Notes under the pieces: model-generated
Database searches by the model: none
What the model saw: the letters and a program-made list of their open reading frames with translations, nothing else
Told to the model about the DNA's origin: nothing
Program-made: the position numbers and the translations under genes
From: Dichomitus squalens LYAD-421 SS1
Lineage: Eukaryota > Basidiomycota > Agaricomycetes > Polyporales > Polyporaceae
Assembly (NCBI RefSeq): GCF_000275845.1
Contig: NW_006766887.1
Span: 272,477 to 336,476 of the forward strand
DNA: 64,000 nt
Reading direction: 5' to 3'
Shown: positions 35,145-46,238 of the stretch, piece after piece
How positions within the stretch are numbered: the stretch's first letter is position 1
Layout of the letters: each line of letters opens with the position of its first letter

Positions 35145-38100
35145 TCACACGAGCACGACAAAGTTATTCCCGCAGACCGGGCAGCGCCGCGTCGCATCGA
35201 GGAGATCTCTCACAACCCTACTGTTGCGCGCTGAGTTGGGAAGCACGCTGGATGACCCTCCGACCCCTCCGACAGCGCTTGAGCCGGTATCCTGCGGTGA
35301 GGGCGCCGTTTTGTCTCGGCCTCGGTCTCCGTGACTGTCCCCGTCCGTCGGCTCGGCCGCGTGCATGTTTACGGCAGGGGAAGCAAGTGTGAGTGAAGGT
35401 TGAAACGCTTTGCGGCTGCAGCCAATGCATGTCCGTACTGTCGGTGTGGCGAGCAGGTATGAGGTAATGCAACAGCGCGCTGTGGCAAGGGGCGGGATTG
35501 TGAGCAACGCGATGATGGCGCGAAGAGAGCGAAGGCGCAGTCAATGCATGTAGACGCGGGTGTAAGACGCACCCCACACGTGGCCGTTTGCGCATATGGC
35601 GCTTTCCGGATCCGCAGGCGAGAGCGGGATCGGGACATTGCATGCTGGGCATGGCTCGACCAGGCTGTCAAGGGACGAGAGGGTTCGCGCGCCGGTCCCG
35701 GTACTGGCGTCGGTGCTTAGCTCAGGGTGCGGCGTAGACCGTAACAGTTGCTTCCGAAGCTCTTCGGCTTCCTTAGCCAACGTCGGGGGCGCTCCTGCGG
35801 TGGCGGCCTGATGAATGGTGCGATGGGCAAATGATATGTCATCCTCTGTACGACTGTGGTCAGCGCCTGCATCGATGACTAACTGTACGAGAGGGACAGG
35901 CTTACGATTGAGTAGCTCACTTAAGGCCGAGATGTGCCGTATCAACGTGGCCTGGACATGGTTTCGGACACCCGCCAGAAATAGACTGGCAGCCTTGGCA
36001 AATTCTTGCTGCACGTCGGGCATCTCTGAGTGGTTCTGCAACGGCATCGTGGTACGGTGACGTGATACGGTGACACAGTGGATTAAACTCTCGGCGGCGT
36101 CACCGTCAACCCGACTCACCTGACAGAAGACCGCTACGGCATATCGCATGCGCAGGGATTGAGTGCTGTCCCATCCGAAGAGATGCGTAGTCAAGCTTTC
36201 TCGAACTTCGCGGGATACATCCGATGTCCAATCTCCGGCATATGGTGGAATGTGGAAATCCGCGAGGGCGCCGCTCAACGGGATTTGATACAGAACCTTC
36301 AGTATACCCGAGTGTATGCGTGGGATCCTGACTGACTCCCGGAGCTGCCAAAGGATTGCACGAAGAGCAGACAAGGGCGTCTCCCCGCTACCTTTCGCAA
36401 GCTGTCAGTCACTATCTCCATGATAGAAGCAGTGTATGAACATACTATTTGAGGGATGACCGACGCGCTCCGCCAGGTCAGAGATGACTCCATCGCCAAA
36501 ACTTTCCTCCCACAGTTGTGCCACAACGAATGTGCTGATATGCTTTGCGTCGTGCTTGTAGCTGAAATCTGTCGGACGTGATGCTCTATAGGACGAGTTC
36601 TCCAATTGCACCTTCGAGTGACGCCGGAGTAACGTACTCGTATATCCACAAAAATGTTGCACGGCCGTCGAAAGTAGTCATCCCGTTAGTCCTGTCCACG
36701 TCTTTGAATGAGGCCTTCTCCGGTTCAGCCCTAACGAAAATAGCGCGGGAGGCTGCGGACAGCGTTTCAGACGATACGTTTGCCGATGACGATTGGTCCA
36801 ACGATGGGTCGACGAAGAGATTTCGAATGGCATGAAAAGATCCATCCGACAGAGAGACCACACACACGTCATGAGTTGGTATGTAGGAGATGCCAGAACA
36901 TGGACTAAGCGCCGTCGACCCCACGGAGCGCTTCTGCGTTCGGAGCAGCAGCGTGCGCGAGCCTGACCATGCTGCTTTTCCAAAGGATGGAGACCATAGG
37001 AACAGAACGCCGGCCTTGTGGTATATTAGAATCGGCTATATAAAGTTGAGTTCAGTCTAGTCGAATTCCAGAGAAGCGCAGTGCGGCGAAGGGAAGCTCA
37101 CGCTGCGCTCAGCGACATTCGCCCACCTCATGGCGGTGATAGCTCTTCTGTCAGATTCGCATGCCTCCCCGTCATAAGGCTCAACACTCAAATGGAGTTG
37201 GTGGGTTTGCACAAATTGTGTGATACCAGGCTTAGCAGTGAGTGTCTGTCGGGCAGTCAGGATGGTGACCGACCCATCAGACGTGCCGCACGCCAGCATC
37301 GCCTCGCCTGCAACCATAGTAGAATTGTATAAGCTGTGAAATTGTAGCGTACTTACAGGTACCATCTTGGATGAGACTCCACGAAGACCATGCGAGCTGC
37401 GTCACCCATCTATCAGAGACCGAAACTTCCTCCACAACGACCATACGTCGGTTGGTTCTGTTGTATCTGGGCATGCGTCGTGGGCGGCGGACCATCGAGA
37501 GAAGGAAATGGCGGACGAACCTGAGAAACGTAACGGAACCGGCGCGATTACCCACCGCCAACAGAGACGCGTCAACGCGTGGAGCGGGCGTGAGGCCCCA
37601 ACTAGGCTGAGAGGACCACTCAATACCTGAGAGCAGGTTTACCAATCAAGGTTTATCGGAAAACCAGGCCCGGGCCCCATGAGTACCCACGCACAGGTAG
37701 ACTGCAGTTGCAACATCTGTTTGAACGCCGAACCCTGCGTCTTGGCAACGGCCACGATTTTCAGAGAGGATGTGACATCTTCGAGCTGTCAGCAGCTTTC
37801 GTAAATGTCTCATGGATGGCGCTACGAAGACATCGGCTTGCCATAACCCACTCTCCTGTGAGAAGGTTCTTGCTCGCACTCCATATGGTTAGTTCAAGGT
37901 TCGAGTTTAGCAGCGCGAGCACGCATCTGTGAGAACGGAAGATACCACCGTCAGATACCCCGTGCCTGGTGGACTGGCAGAGCACACGTTCTGCCGCACC
38001 CTGCGTCCATGGTGAGATTGCTAGGAGAAAGCGTCGCTGCCCAGAGGGAGGGGTCAAGCGAGCCTAGAGAAACGGTGCCCCACTCTGTTCGGGTGCCTTT

Positions 38101-38476
38101 TGAGCGTTCCGTTGCCATATATGGGCAACGTAAATACCTGAGCAATCAATAGGCCATTGATGAGGAAGAGACCGATCATATTCAATCATGGTCCTCAGCC
38201 ATCCCAGCGGTCGAACGATACCGCGGGGAGAGGGCTTGATGTCCGTAATTTTCTTAATCACCGAGGAATGGACGTTGACACCCAGGTCGGGGGTCTTGAG
38301 ACGGGAGATCAATCAGAGCGCGACGATCGCAAGCAACGAAACAGTACCAAAATGTAGACGGCATACTTCGTCAGGAGTACGGCTTGTCCGTCCTGGGAAA
38401 ATTGCAGTCCTTGCACGGACGGGGAAACAGACACAGCCGGTAGGCCTAAGACTGTCGGAAGCGGCAGTTCCGCCAT
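35145..38476 (-). CDS. Transcription factor IIIC 90 kDa-type subunit (WD40 plus zinc finger)
   Basis: A multi-exon gene. The start MAELPLPTVLGLPAVS leads into the N-terminal WD40 region of TFIIIC-delta: VQGLQFSQDGQAVLLTKYAV, then TPDLGVNVHSSVIKK across an intron, WGTVSLGSLDPSLWAATLSP, CVLALLNSNLELTIWSASKN, and DASLLAVGNRAGSVTFLRF. The C-terminus has the zf-TFIIIC pattern: CPACNVPIPL, CANGHVW, RCCITSYLLATP, CIGC and finally RCPVCGNNFVVLV. TFIIIC recruits RNA polymerase III to tRNA genes, and some relatives have acetyltransferase activity. Middle exons (about 35600-37400) were not resolved one by one. It diverges from the gene at 38985 over 508 bp. Confidence 0.8.
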
Positions 38477-38984
38477 CTGTCCGTCTGTTGCGGCCCAGTA
38501 GTCGCTCTGTGGTCTCAAGTGTCAGAAGTGAAGGCTCCTGGAGTATTGACACGGGAACCGACTACTCGGGCTGGCTGCACCAAACCGAGCCTCGAGCTAG
38601 AATTCAGTCGAGCGAATGCAGGACTGGGTGCAAACCACTGCCCTGGTGAGAGACGCGTTGTAAGGCACAAGTCGGATGGCACTGCGAGAAGGTGGTCGAG
38701 GACGAATCGGCGACTCGGCTGTCCATGCTCACAGCCTGTCGGAGTCTGAACCGCAGAATCTCCGCGCGTCGCGCCCCTCCCGCGCTTCAATGTACAAAGG
38801 TGGTTGCAAGTGCAAGTCTCCCCTTGCTCCTTAGACTATATTGGACTGTGGGCAGCAGATACATTGAAAGCGATCTTGCCACACCTAAACACATACAGCA
38901 TGACTGTCTGTAATTTCTCTTGCTTCGGGAAAGCCGCAGCCTCTGATACAATTTATGCAGGATCTCACGTTCTGCTACTTGCAT
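38477..38984. promoter_or_regulatory. Divergent promoter region
   Basis: It lies between the starts of the TFIIIC-type gene and the acidic-tail gene. No TATA box or other motif is clear. Confidence 0.4.
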
Positions 38985-39641
38985 ATGTCACGCCATGACA
39001 TCGAGGTGTTAGACACCATCGGTACACCAGACTATCTCAACGGCGACTTGTCCATAGAGGGTACGCAGTCAGGCAGCCGTATGGAACCCGCTGCTCGACT
39101 TGGCTCCCTTGCAGACGTCGATGTGGCCCCACACCTGAAACCCCCCAATCCCGAGGAATCGGAAGGTTGGTCATGCCGCCACCGGATGTACACGTATCGT
39201 TGACTGTTTACATGTGCATAAACAGTACTTCCTTCTCAAGTGCATCCGTCTTACCCGTATGGCAACCCGTTGAGTATCAAACACCCGGCCGCGCTACCCC
39301 GCCGGCCATACGATCCCGCTTCGCGTGCTCTCTTTGAAGACATGGGTTACGGAGGCGGTGGAGTGAACGGCTCCATTCGCTGGAAAGACCTCGCGCTCGA
39401 CCTCTTGTTCCCGGTCGATCAGGCGCGGGAGGAGGCAGAGAAGGCCGCGCAAGCTCGCCAAATGGCGAACGGGACGACGTCAAATCACCCGCCGGTCCCA
39501 CCACAGCCGGCGCAGAACCAAGCGGTGGAGGAAGACGAAGATGAAAATGATGAAAATGATGTAGACGACGAAGAGCAGGGTGAGGGCGATGACGAAGAGG
39601 GATTGGAGGGCGAATCGAGTTATGAGGATGATGAAGAATGA
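38985..39641 (+). CDS. Small acidic-tailed protein of unknown function
   Basis: Two exons, 38985-39165 and 39226-39641, give 198 aa if the ATG at 38985 is the start. Residues 1-60 include VLDTIGTPDYLNGDLSIEG. The central block RPYDPASRALFEDMGYGGGG then IRWKDLALDLLFPVDQAREE looks structured. The last 45 residues are almost all Glu/Asp with Asn and Gly. The intron is in phase. I do not recognise the family. An acidic tail suggests a nuclear or ribosome-associated partner, which is only inference. Confidence 0.65.
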
Positions 39642-41691
39642 CTTGGGAGACATGCCGAGTAGCTTTACGTCCGTTGCGCAGGTAACTGCGGGCAGTGTCT
39701 TTAGTGATTAGGCGCGCTGACGTTCTTATCCACGGGAGAGACTGAGCTGTGGTGGTCAGACTGCCCGGGTCGCTACGTAGTATTGATAAGTGCAATAGCG
39801 CCGTCCCATCTGCCGCCGTAACGCGCTCGCGGCAGCATGCACCAACCCGCGCAACTTGACGATGATACTTCGTACTTCATATTCGGGATTGCTGTGTTGG
39901 CGTTGATCTCGACTTCGCCACTCAGCCAGCATATATACCGGCGCACAGTGGCGTGGTAGCGTGTCATGGCAGGTTGCCGGAATTGCTGACTTCGATGACG
40001 ACTGAGCTGTAACTGAGCATGGGGTCCCCCAAGGACCCGGCTCTGCTGCTGCCGTGGTGGAGCAGTCCTATCACCGATGTGCCTGGGGTAGCACATGTTG
40101 TTCTCGCCTATAGAACAATCGAATTGCGCTCCTCGGAGTTCTGCTGGTCATAGCCATCGTGGGACGAGGTGTTGTGTTATCGGTAACTTACGACTTAGAA
40201 GAAAGGATGCGGATGACAGGGAATGACGGCGTGCATACGGTGTAGCCCAAGAAATCTGGAGTCAACGTCCATGCTGGTCGGAGCCTTTGTACGAAAACCG
40301 GCTAGGAACAAGTTAGGCCATATACGCCGGGGCCGCGCTACGAAAAAGGCACCTGCGATGATCGTCACTTTCGCGCATCCATGAATGGTTCGATGTCGGA
40401 AGCATACTTACGCGGCCAGGGTGGGACAAGCCTCCGCTACTTTGGGTCATGGCGTGCCACGATCATTTCCGTCCTGCGATCACGGAAGGAAAACTGTGCG
40501 TAGGCTGGGCTCAGTAGTGAGCGTGGCAGAATATCCCTGGTCTCAAACACATAAATAAGGAGCGCGTGCTCTTGGTGAAGAAGTCTCGCTCGACATGGAA
40601 TAGGCGACTTACATTCCTGGATTGATCGATATGGCGAGCAAGATACACGCAGAACATCCGGCATACGGCGTTGAGTTATAATGGTCGTCGCGGGGGATCC
40701 GCTTCGCCCGGCTTCCCAACAACTCGGTAAAAGGTCCGTAGCGCTACGGCTGAGCGCGAGCGTAGTCACGCCCGACGAAATCCCGTTGAAGGAACAGCCG
40801 GAGAAATGACATCCGTGGTGCAAGGGGACGCATGCGCTCGGGTCCGGCTGATCCTGCTCCAAATCGGAGGCGACGTTGGGAAAATCATATGCAAGCGAAG
40901 GTTCAAAAGATGGAGCGCGGCGAGCGTGTAGACAGCGAAGACGTGTGCCGCACTCAGGGTCCCGCAAAGCCTCTGGGTAACCGGCGAAGTCAAGGACGCA
41001 TGGACTCGAGAGGCCTAGTCCGGTCTGCTATATACACCGAAGATCAAAGATTTGGTCGAGCGGATGAGAGCCTCGTGGTGGGTGGGACTTGTTGAGATGA
41101 GTCCGACAGATTGGGACGACTGGGGCACCATACTGTAAGGCACACCGCCCATCCTTCGACGGAAGCATGCTCGAAGCGCGTTTGGCCTTCCAGAATCCGA
41201 ACTCAGGTCCAGACGCATGGCGACTACATCTCTCATTCAGATCTCGATTTATGGTTCGGATCGTCAAATGCGCGCCCGTCCAGGCCCACCCTCCTCAGCC
41301 AAAAATCAGACTTCGAGTTCGGCGACTCGGGGCCTTCGCCCAAGCGCTCTTGAAGCATGCGTTGGTGCGAATCGAACCTGGGGAAGTGACGATTCATGTG
41401 ATTGTCCAATGCATAAGGAACTCTAAATAAGATGCGATGGGTACAGTGCGACAGCGACAACGACTCATGTACGTACGTAGCTACAACAGGAGTCCATGAG
41501 ACGTCGACTATAGACAGAGGTATCTAGGTATGTACGGTGTGCGAAAGCAAGCAAACGACAAGGGGTAGCAATTACTCAAGAAGATATGTACAGATTATAC
41601 CGCACGGTTTCTTTTGTGTGTGCACAATGACGCACTGCGGGTGACAACTGCGGGGCTGTGTGCGAATGAGCGGCGCGCGTCACAACCAAGA
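39642..41691. other. Intergenic, about 2 kb without a supported gene
   Basis: The longest frame (complement 40437-40967) has erratic composition and no motif. No repeat structure is evident. This is one of the largest empty stretches in the window. Confidence 0.45.
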
Positions 41692-42428
41692 TCATTTGTA
41701 GGCGAGGAAGTAAGCCGATAGGGCAGGGAGATCATTCGTCCCTGCGTCTGCGTAGCCTTGGCGTCGAGATCCGTTGAACTTGAGCACGATGACAGGACCG
41801 CACCAGGGCTTCTGCGCGGCGCCGGACGTTATGCGATATATCGCGCGATTCACCGGCGAGCCGCGCTGTAGCGATGTCGGGCAGTACCATATGTGAAGAG
41901 GGAACCGAAGCGGCTCGCCATTTAATCCTTGCGTGAGGATGATGGTGTTGGGCACACTTTCCGTGAACCAGTCTTGGACGAGGGGCGTGGGGCACATCCC
42001 TTGCGAGATTGTGCCTTGCGGGCGGCACTGCACTGTCGTCACCTTCACGCGGTCTACGAAAACGGAAATGCGTTAGTCGGCACAGCCCGCAGCAAGCATG
42101 GTCGGGACGCGTCGCGCGAAATCTTACCTTCGTGTGGCATGAATAACAGCGCCGACACAGAGACAAGTTCTGCCTGGGCGGGCGGCGGCGTCGCGATCAT
42201 GTTCGGGTACTGGGGCTGTGGCGCGTTCGTCGGGATGCATTCGCGACGGTGGCGGGGCCAATCCTAAATACGCGGAAGTGGTCAGGGTGAAGCGCGACGC
42301 GTAAAAGCCGACATCGGACTTACACTCTGGAGATGCTCCGGAGAGCAGTACCATGCATTTTGGCAGCGGCTGCACCACATGGAAGTGGGTCGGCAGCAGA
42401 TGATGCAAGGGTGGTTAATGAGCGACAT
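41692..42428 (-). CDS. MYND-type zinc finger protein
   Basis: Three exons, 42428-42324, 42263-42128 and 42053-41692, give 200 aa. The MYND finger is at the extreme N-terminus: C8-x2-C11, C19-x2-C22, then YC28-x3-H32 and H40-x3-C44 (in DWPRHRREC), split by intron 1. The rest (SVSALLFMPHEDRVKVTTVQ, then FPLHIWYCPTSL) is not assigned. MYND fingers mediate protein-protein contacts. Many small MYND-only proteins exist in mushrooms, often lineage-specific. The 5' flank has a long purine run. Confidence 0.85.
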
Positions 42429-43328
42429 ATTGAAAGAGTAGTAGAGTAAGAAAATGAAGATAAATGAGAAGAAGAATAGAGACGCGAACGAGAGAACTCG
42501 AAATGACCGACGAGGGATAGGGAGGCCTATGACGGCACTGCAGGGTCTTTTATTCAACGCGAGGACGAGCGGCTCTGAGACCGCGCGGCGCGTGGGACAC
42601 AAAGAGTCGAGTCTAGAAAAAGATCTGAAGGGGCCGTGCATACGTAAAACGATAGAATGGTTAAGGTACACGACCGCTGAGAGGGGAAAATGCTTACTTG
42701 GAAACTTGCTTGATGTTGTGCATGACACGCATCACGCCGCGGTACGCGACTGATCTGAAAGTCTCTTGCGCACCTGGTTGGTCAAGGTTCCCGGCCGTGA
42801 AACGTTATTATGGAGTGCAGCACGCGGCCATCGCGGGGCCTCCCGAGTGGGTACTGTACAAAAGAGGATATGACTCCTCGGCGAGTCAACAAGCCACCTC
42901 ACGGACTAGGGTACGTCTGGCAGGGTGGGTAATGTATCACGTAGCTGGGCCGCTAGAAGCTGTGCGGAACGGATTCTACCGGCCTACAAGCCAAGTCGCG
43001 ACACCCGCTGTCCGGGCCATGGTTCAGATCGTCGGTCTGCATCTGCAGTGACAGTCCAGCGGCATATTGGCGGTAAACTGGCAACGGTGCAGCGACGTCT
43101 CACCTGGTGCTCAACCTCTCACGGATAGCGGCGACCAAATACCACTGGCCCCGTAATATAATCTTGACCCTGACGGCGACGGCGGTCCCCGTTATCCTCC
43201 GGGGCTGCCTCCGGACTCCGGAGGTCTCCTGGGTGTCCCAGAATGGCAGAGCCGGCGCCTGTCACTGGAACGCGTCGGTGCTGGATCGTTCGAGTCGCGA
43301 GCACGTCCTCCGCTACCGAGCATCTACC
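42429..43328. other. Intergenic: divergent promoter area of MYND and Y14 genes
   Basis: An A/G-rich tract (about 42430-42530) lies just upstream of the MYND start. No other gene is supported. Confidence 0.45.
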
Positions 43329-44085
43329 ATGTCCGACGACGGGATGAACATTGATGACGGTCTGCTCTAATGCTATCTATGCTAGCCTCTACCTGACATC
43401 TTGCCATACAGGGGGGGTCGTCAGGAGGAAGGGACGGGGTTTTCAGAGTGCTGCAGGTATGTTTAGCTCGAATCTGTTCCAGGCGAGCATGTAGCATTAA
43501 CGTGCGTCGTTGTGTTACAGGAAACGAGAGTGCTGTCACCTCCGAGCAAGTCTTTGACAGGGTGGAGTCGGGACAAACCTCAGAAACTCGGGCTGCACGA
43601 TGTGAGTAGTCCTCAAACTGCTGCGCTCCCTGCCCGCCGTCCGTCGTGCTAACACAGATCGATTCCACGCATAGCTGTCGAAGGATGGATCGTTCTTGTC
43701 ACAAACGTCCACGAAGAGGCCACCGAGGAGGACGTGACGGACAAGTTCGCAGAGTACGGGGAGATTAAAAACTTGCACCTCAATCTTGACAGACGGACGG
43801 GTTATGTCAAGGTGCGTTCCGTGCTCGAGGCTGACCCTGGGGTCTGTCAGCATGGTACCAATGATACTCATCCTCGATGACTAGGGCTATGCATTGGTGG
43901 AGTATGAAACAATGGCTGAAGCGCAGGCAGCCATTGATGGCGCATCCGGGACGACTCTGTTGGAGCAGCCGCTGCAATGCGACTTTGCCTTTGTCAGGCC
44001 ACCACCGGCAGGGCCGAAAAAGGGCCGGGGAAGAGAAGGTCGTGGACGGAGTGCTAGTCCGTCGCGTCGGCGCGGAGGGGACTAG
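43329..44085 (+). CDS. RBM8A: Exon junction complex RNA-binding protein Y14 (RBM8A)
   Basis: Five exons, 43329-43359, 43412-43456, 43521-43601, 43675-43811 and 43885-44085, give 164 aa. The short acidic N-terminus, RRKGRGF block, RSVEGW-type junction ([20 protein letters not shown]), single RRM (RNP2 [11 protein letters not shown]1 GYVKGYALVEY), [11 protein letters not shown] and basic Arg/Ser C-terminus match Y14. Y14 pairs with Mago in the exon junction complex on spliced mRNA. The acceptor for exon 4 is the second AG, because the first would give a stop. Confidence 0.95.
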
Positions 44086-44449
44086 AAGTCACCCGGCATC
44101 GACCCTGGTTCGAGAGGCAATTCTTCGTACGCGTCCTGTGCAACCACGTCTTTGTCCTGCTGTGGCTCTCGCTAGCCCGTAATCTCAATGTGTATTCTAC
44201 CCAAGGACTCCGTTTCTCCATATCGCATGTCCATGTTGCTTCGCCAAACGCCGCGCGCAAATAATGGAGTCCATTCGCTGTTTGTACCTGGTTCGTTTGT
44301 ACTACATATGCGGTGGGATGGGCGGTTGGGCGCGCACGTCACGCGTGAGTTCGCACGCCCAGTGCACAACAGCGTCTTGACCACTGGCCATCACTACGTC
44401 GTTTGCCACACCCTCCTCTTTCGTTCTCTCGCGTACCCCCCACACTCCA
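44086..44449. other. Intergenic between Y14 and HP1 genes
   Basis: 364 bp holding the Y14 3' end and the HP1 promoter. Nothing specific is recognised. Confidence 0.4.
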
Positions 44450-45582
44450 ATGGCCAAGGCGACCATCAAAGAAGTGCCTGCCTCTGACAGTGAGGAAGAG
44501 GAGCCCAGGTCGGCCAAGAAGTCCACGTCTGCGTCCAGAAACGCGTCAGCGAACAAAGGACACGCCTCGGACGCGGTGGCGGCGGAAGAGGAGGAAGGCA
44601 GTGGCTCTGACGGGGAGGAAGAGGAGGAGTACGAGATTGAGGCCATTTTGGACGCGAAACACGGGACGTTCCCCGGGGTGCGTGTCACGCTCCACACGGT
44701 TCGCAGTCCGCGCGCGAACGGCATTCGCTGACCGCGTGTTCACGCGTCAACAGGGCAGAGTAGGCTACCTCGTCAAATGGAAGGGCTATGGCGAGGAGCA
44801 CAATAGCTGGGTTGACGAGAAAGACGCAGTGTGAGTGCACTTGGCATCTACCCCATGCTGAGACGCGTGCTGACGGCTCACTATGACACCCCGCGTGCGC
44901 ATATGAAGAGGCGCAAAGGAGCTCATCGACGAGTATTGGAAAAAGGTAGGCAAGAAGCGCAAGTCAGACGCGAAGCCCAAGCCCGCGGTGAAGCCTCCAA
45001 AGTCGAAAGAGGAGTCGGACGAGGAGCCAGCTCAGCCCGCCAAGAAGCGTGGCCGGCCTTCCAAAGGGCAGACCAAGCCTGTAGATGAGGACCAAGACGA
45101 GGACATGGAGGACGAGGCACCGAAGAAGAAGCCGCGAAAGAGCACAGGGGGAGCTAGTGCGAAGGGCACAAAGCGCGGCGCGGCGGCCGCGGGGGAACTT
45201 GACGAAGAGAGTAACTACGCGGACATGTCCAAGTGGAAGGATCTCGCCACTTGGGAACATCTCGTCCAGTCAATTGACACCGTTGAGCGCACGGAAAACA
45301 ACACGTTGTTGGTTTACTTCACGCTGTAAGTACCTCCGGTCGCGGTGCCCGGCTTTGCAGTCCATGGACGGCTAACGTTGTGCCTGTTATCGCCCCAGGA
45401 AAAATGGTAAAGGACAAGGAAGAGAGACATCAGACGTTTGCAAGAAAAAAATACCTTACAAAGTTTGTCACCGCCTTCACAGGAGCCGTCATCGGTTACT
45501 CACCAGTCCTTGTCAGCTCATCGAGTTCTACGAGAGCAATCTCCGATGGAAGCAGACAGACGAAGACGCTATGGAGGAGTAA
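44450..45582 (+). CDS. Heterochromatin protein 1 (chromo and chromoshadow domains)
   Basis: Five exons, 44450-44677, 44754-44830, 44909-45325, 45399-45462 and 45517-45582, give 283 aa. An acidic N-terminus precedes the chromodomain (EYEIEAILDAK, then YLVKWKGYGEEHNSWVDE), with the aromatic cage residues Tyr, Trp and Trp present. A Lys/Pro-rich hinge carries AT-hook-like KKRGRPSKG. The chromoshadow domain follows (WKDLATWEHLVQSIDTVERT, then PYKLIEFYESNLRWK). It should bind H3K9 methyl marks and dimerise through the shadow domain to form heterochromatin. All junctions are GT-AG and in phase. Confidence 0.95.
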
Positions 45583-46238
45583 CATCGCTAGCTACTTTTG
45601 ATCCCGTGCGCTCCGAAGTTGCTGTGGGCTGTCCCGCGGAACTTCGTGTACATACGCTGAACCCCGTTTTGCGCTCTCAACTGTACTTGCTTTGTGGCCA
45701 TGTTGTGTTTGCTCCTCGCCACCTCTACGTAGATATTCTAATGTTGACCGATCTATCTGAGACCTAATATGTAGTGCACGAGTGTTAAACCCGCCCGCAA
45801 CCGGCCGGGAACAGCGAACGAACCACCAACTCCCGTAAGGTTGAAATTCAGATATCGCATGACATGACGGAATGCAGCGGATGGAGACATTGGATGATAC
45901 TCTTAACGATAGCACAGCCGGTACTAAACATAACATATGGATACCATATAACGAAGCATGTTGCGCAAGTACGGTAGGGGAGGGAGGGCAGTGGTTGATG
46001 TACGTACAGCAAACCAACGCACAGGAAGGCCAAGCCTTCCGAATAAATAATGCGGGGGTCACAAGAGACGGATGCAAGGTTCCAATAGAGTTGTGACGGC
46101 GCCAAGGACAGGGCACTGTGCCTGGGTTCAAGCCTAGAAGACGTTAGAACAAATACGCTCCCTAGAAGCCTTCAGCCCAAGCGCATCTCACAAACACAGC
46201 CTTAGGAATCAATTAGCCATACGCCACATAAGCAAGGT
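45583..46238. other. Intergenic between convergent genes
   Basis: 3' flanks of the HP1 gene and the helical-repeat gene. No further gene is supported. Confidence 0.45.

Noticed and set aside
40437..40967. 176-codon minus frame
   Set aside because: Composition rich in Arg, Ser and Cys without hydrophobic pattern; looks like a chance frame.
41361..41385. GCGAATCGAACCTGGGG, which resembles a tRNA B box on the minus strand
   Set aside because: The flanks cannot form a T stem or acceptor stem, and no A box lies at the right distance.
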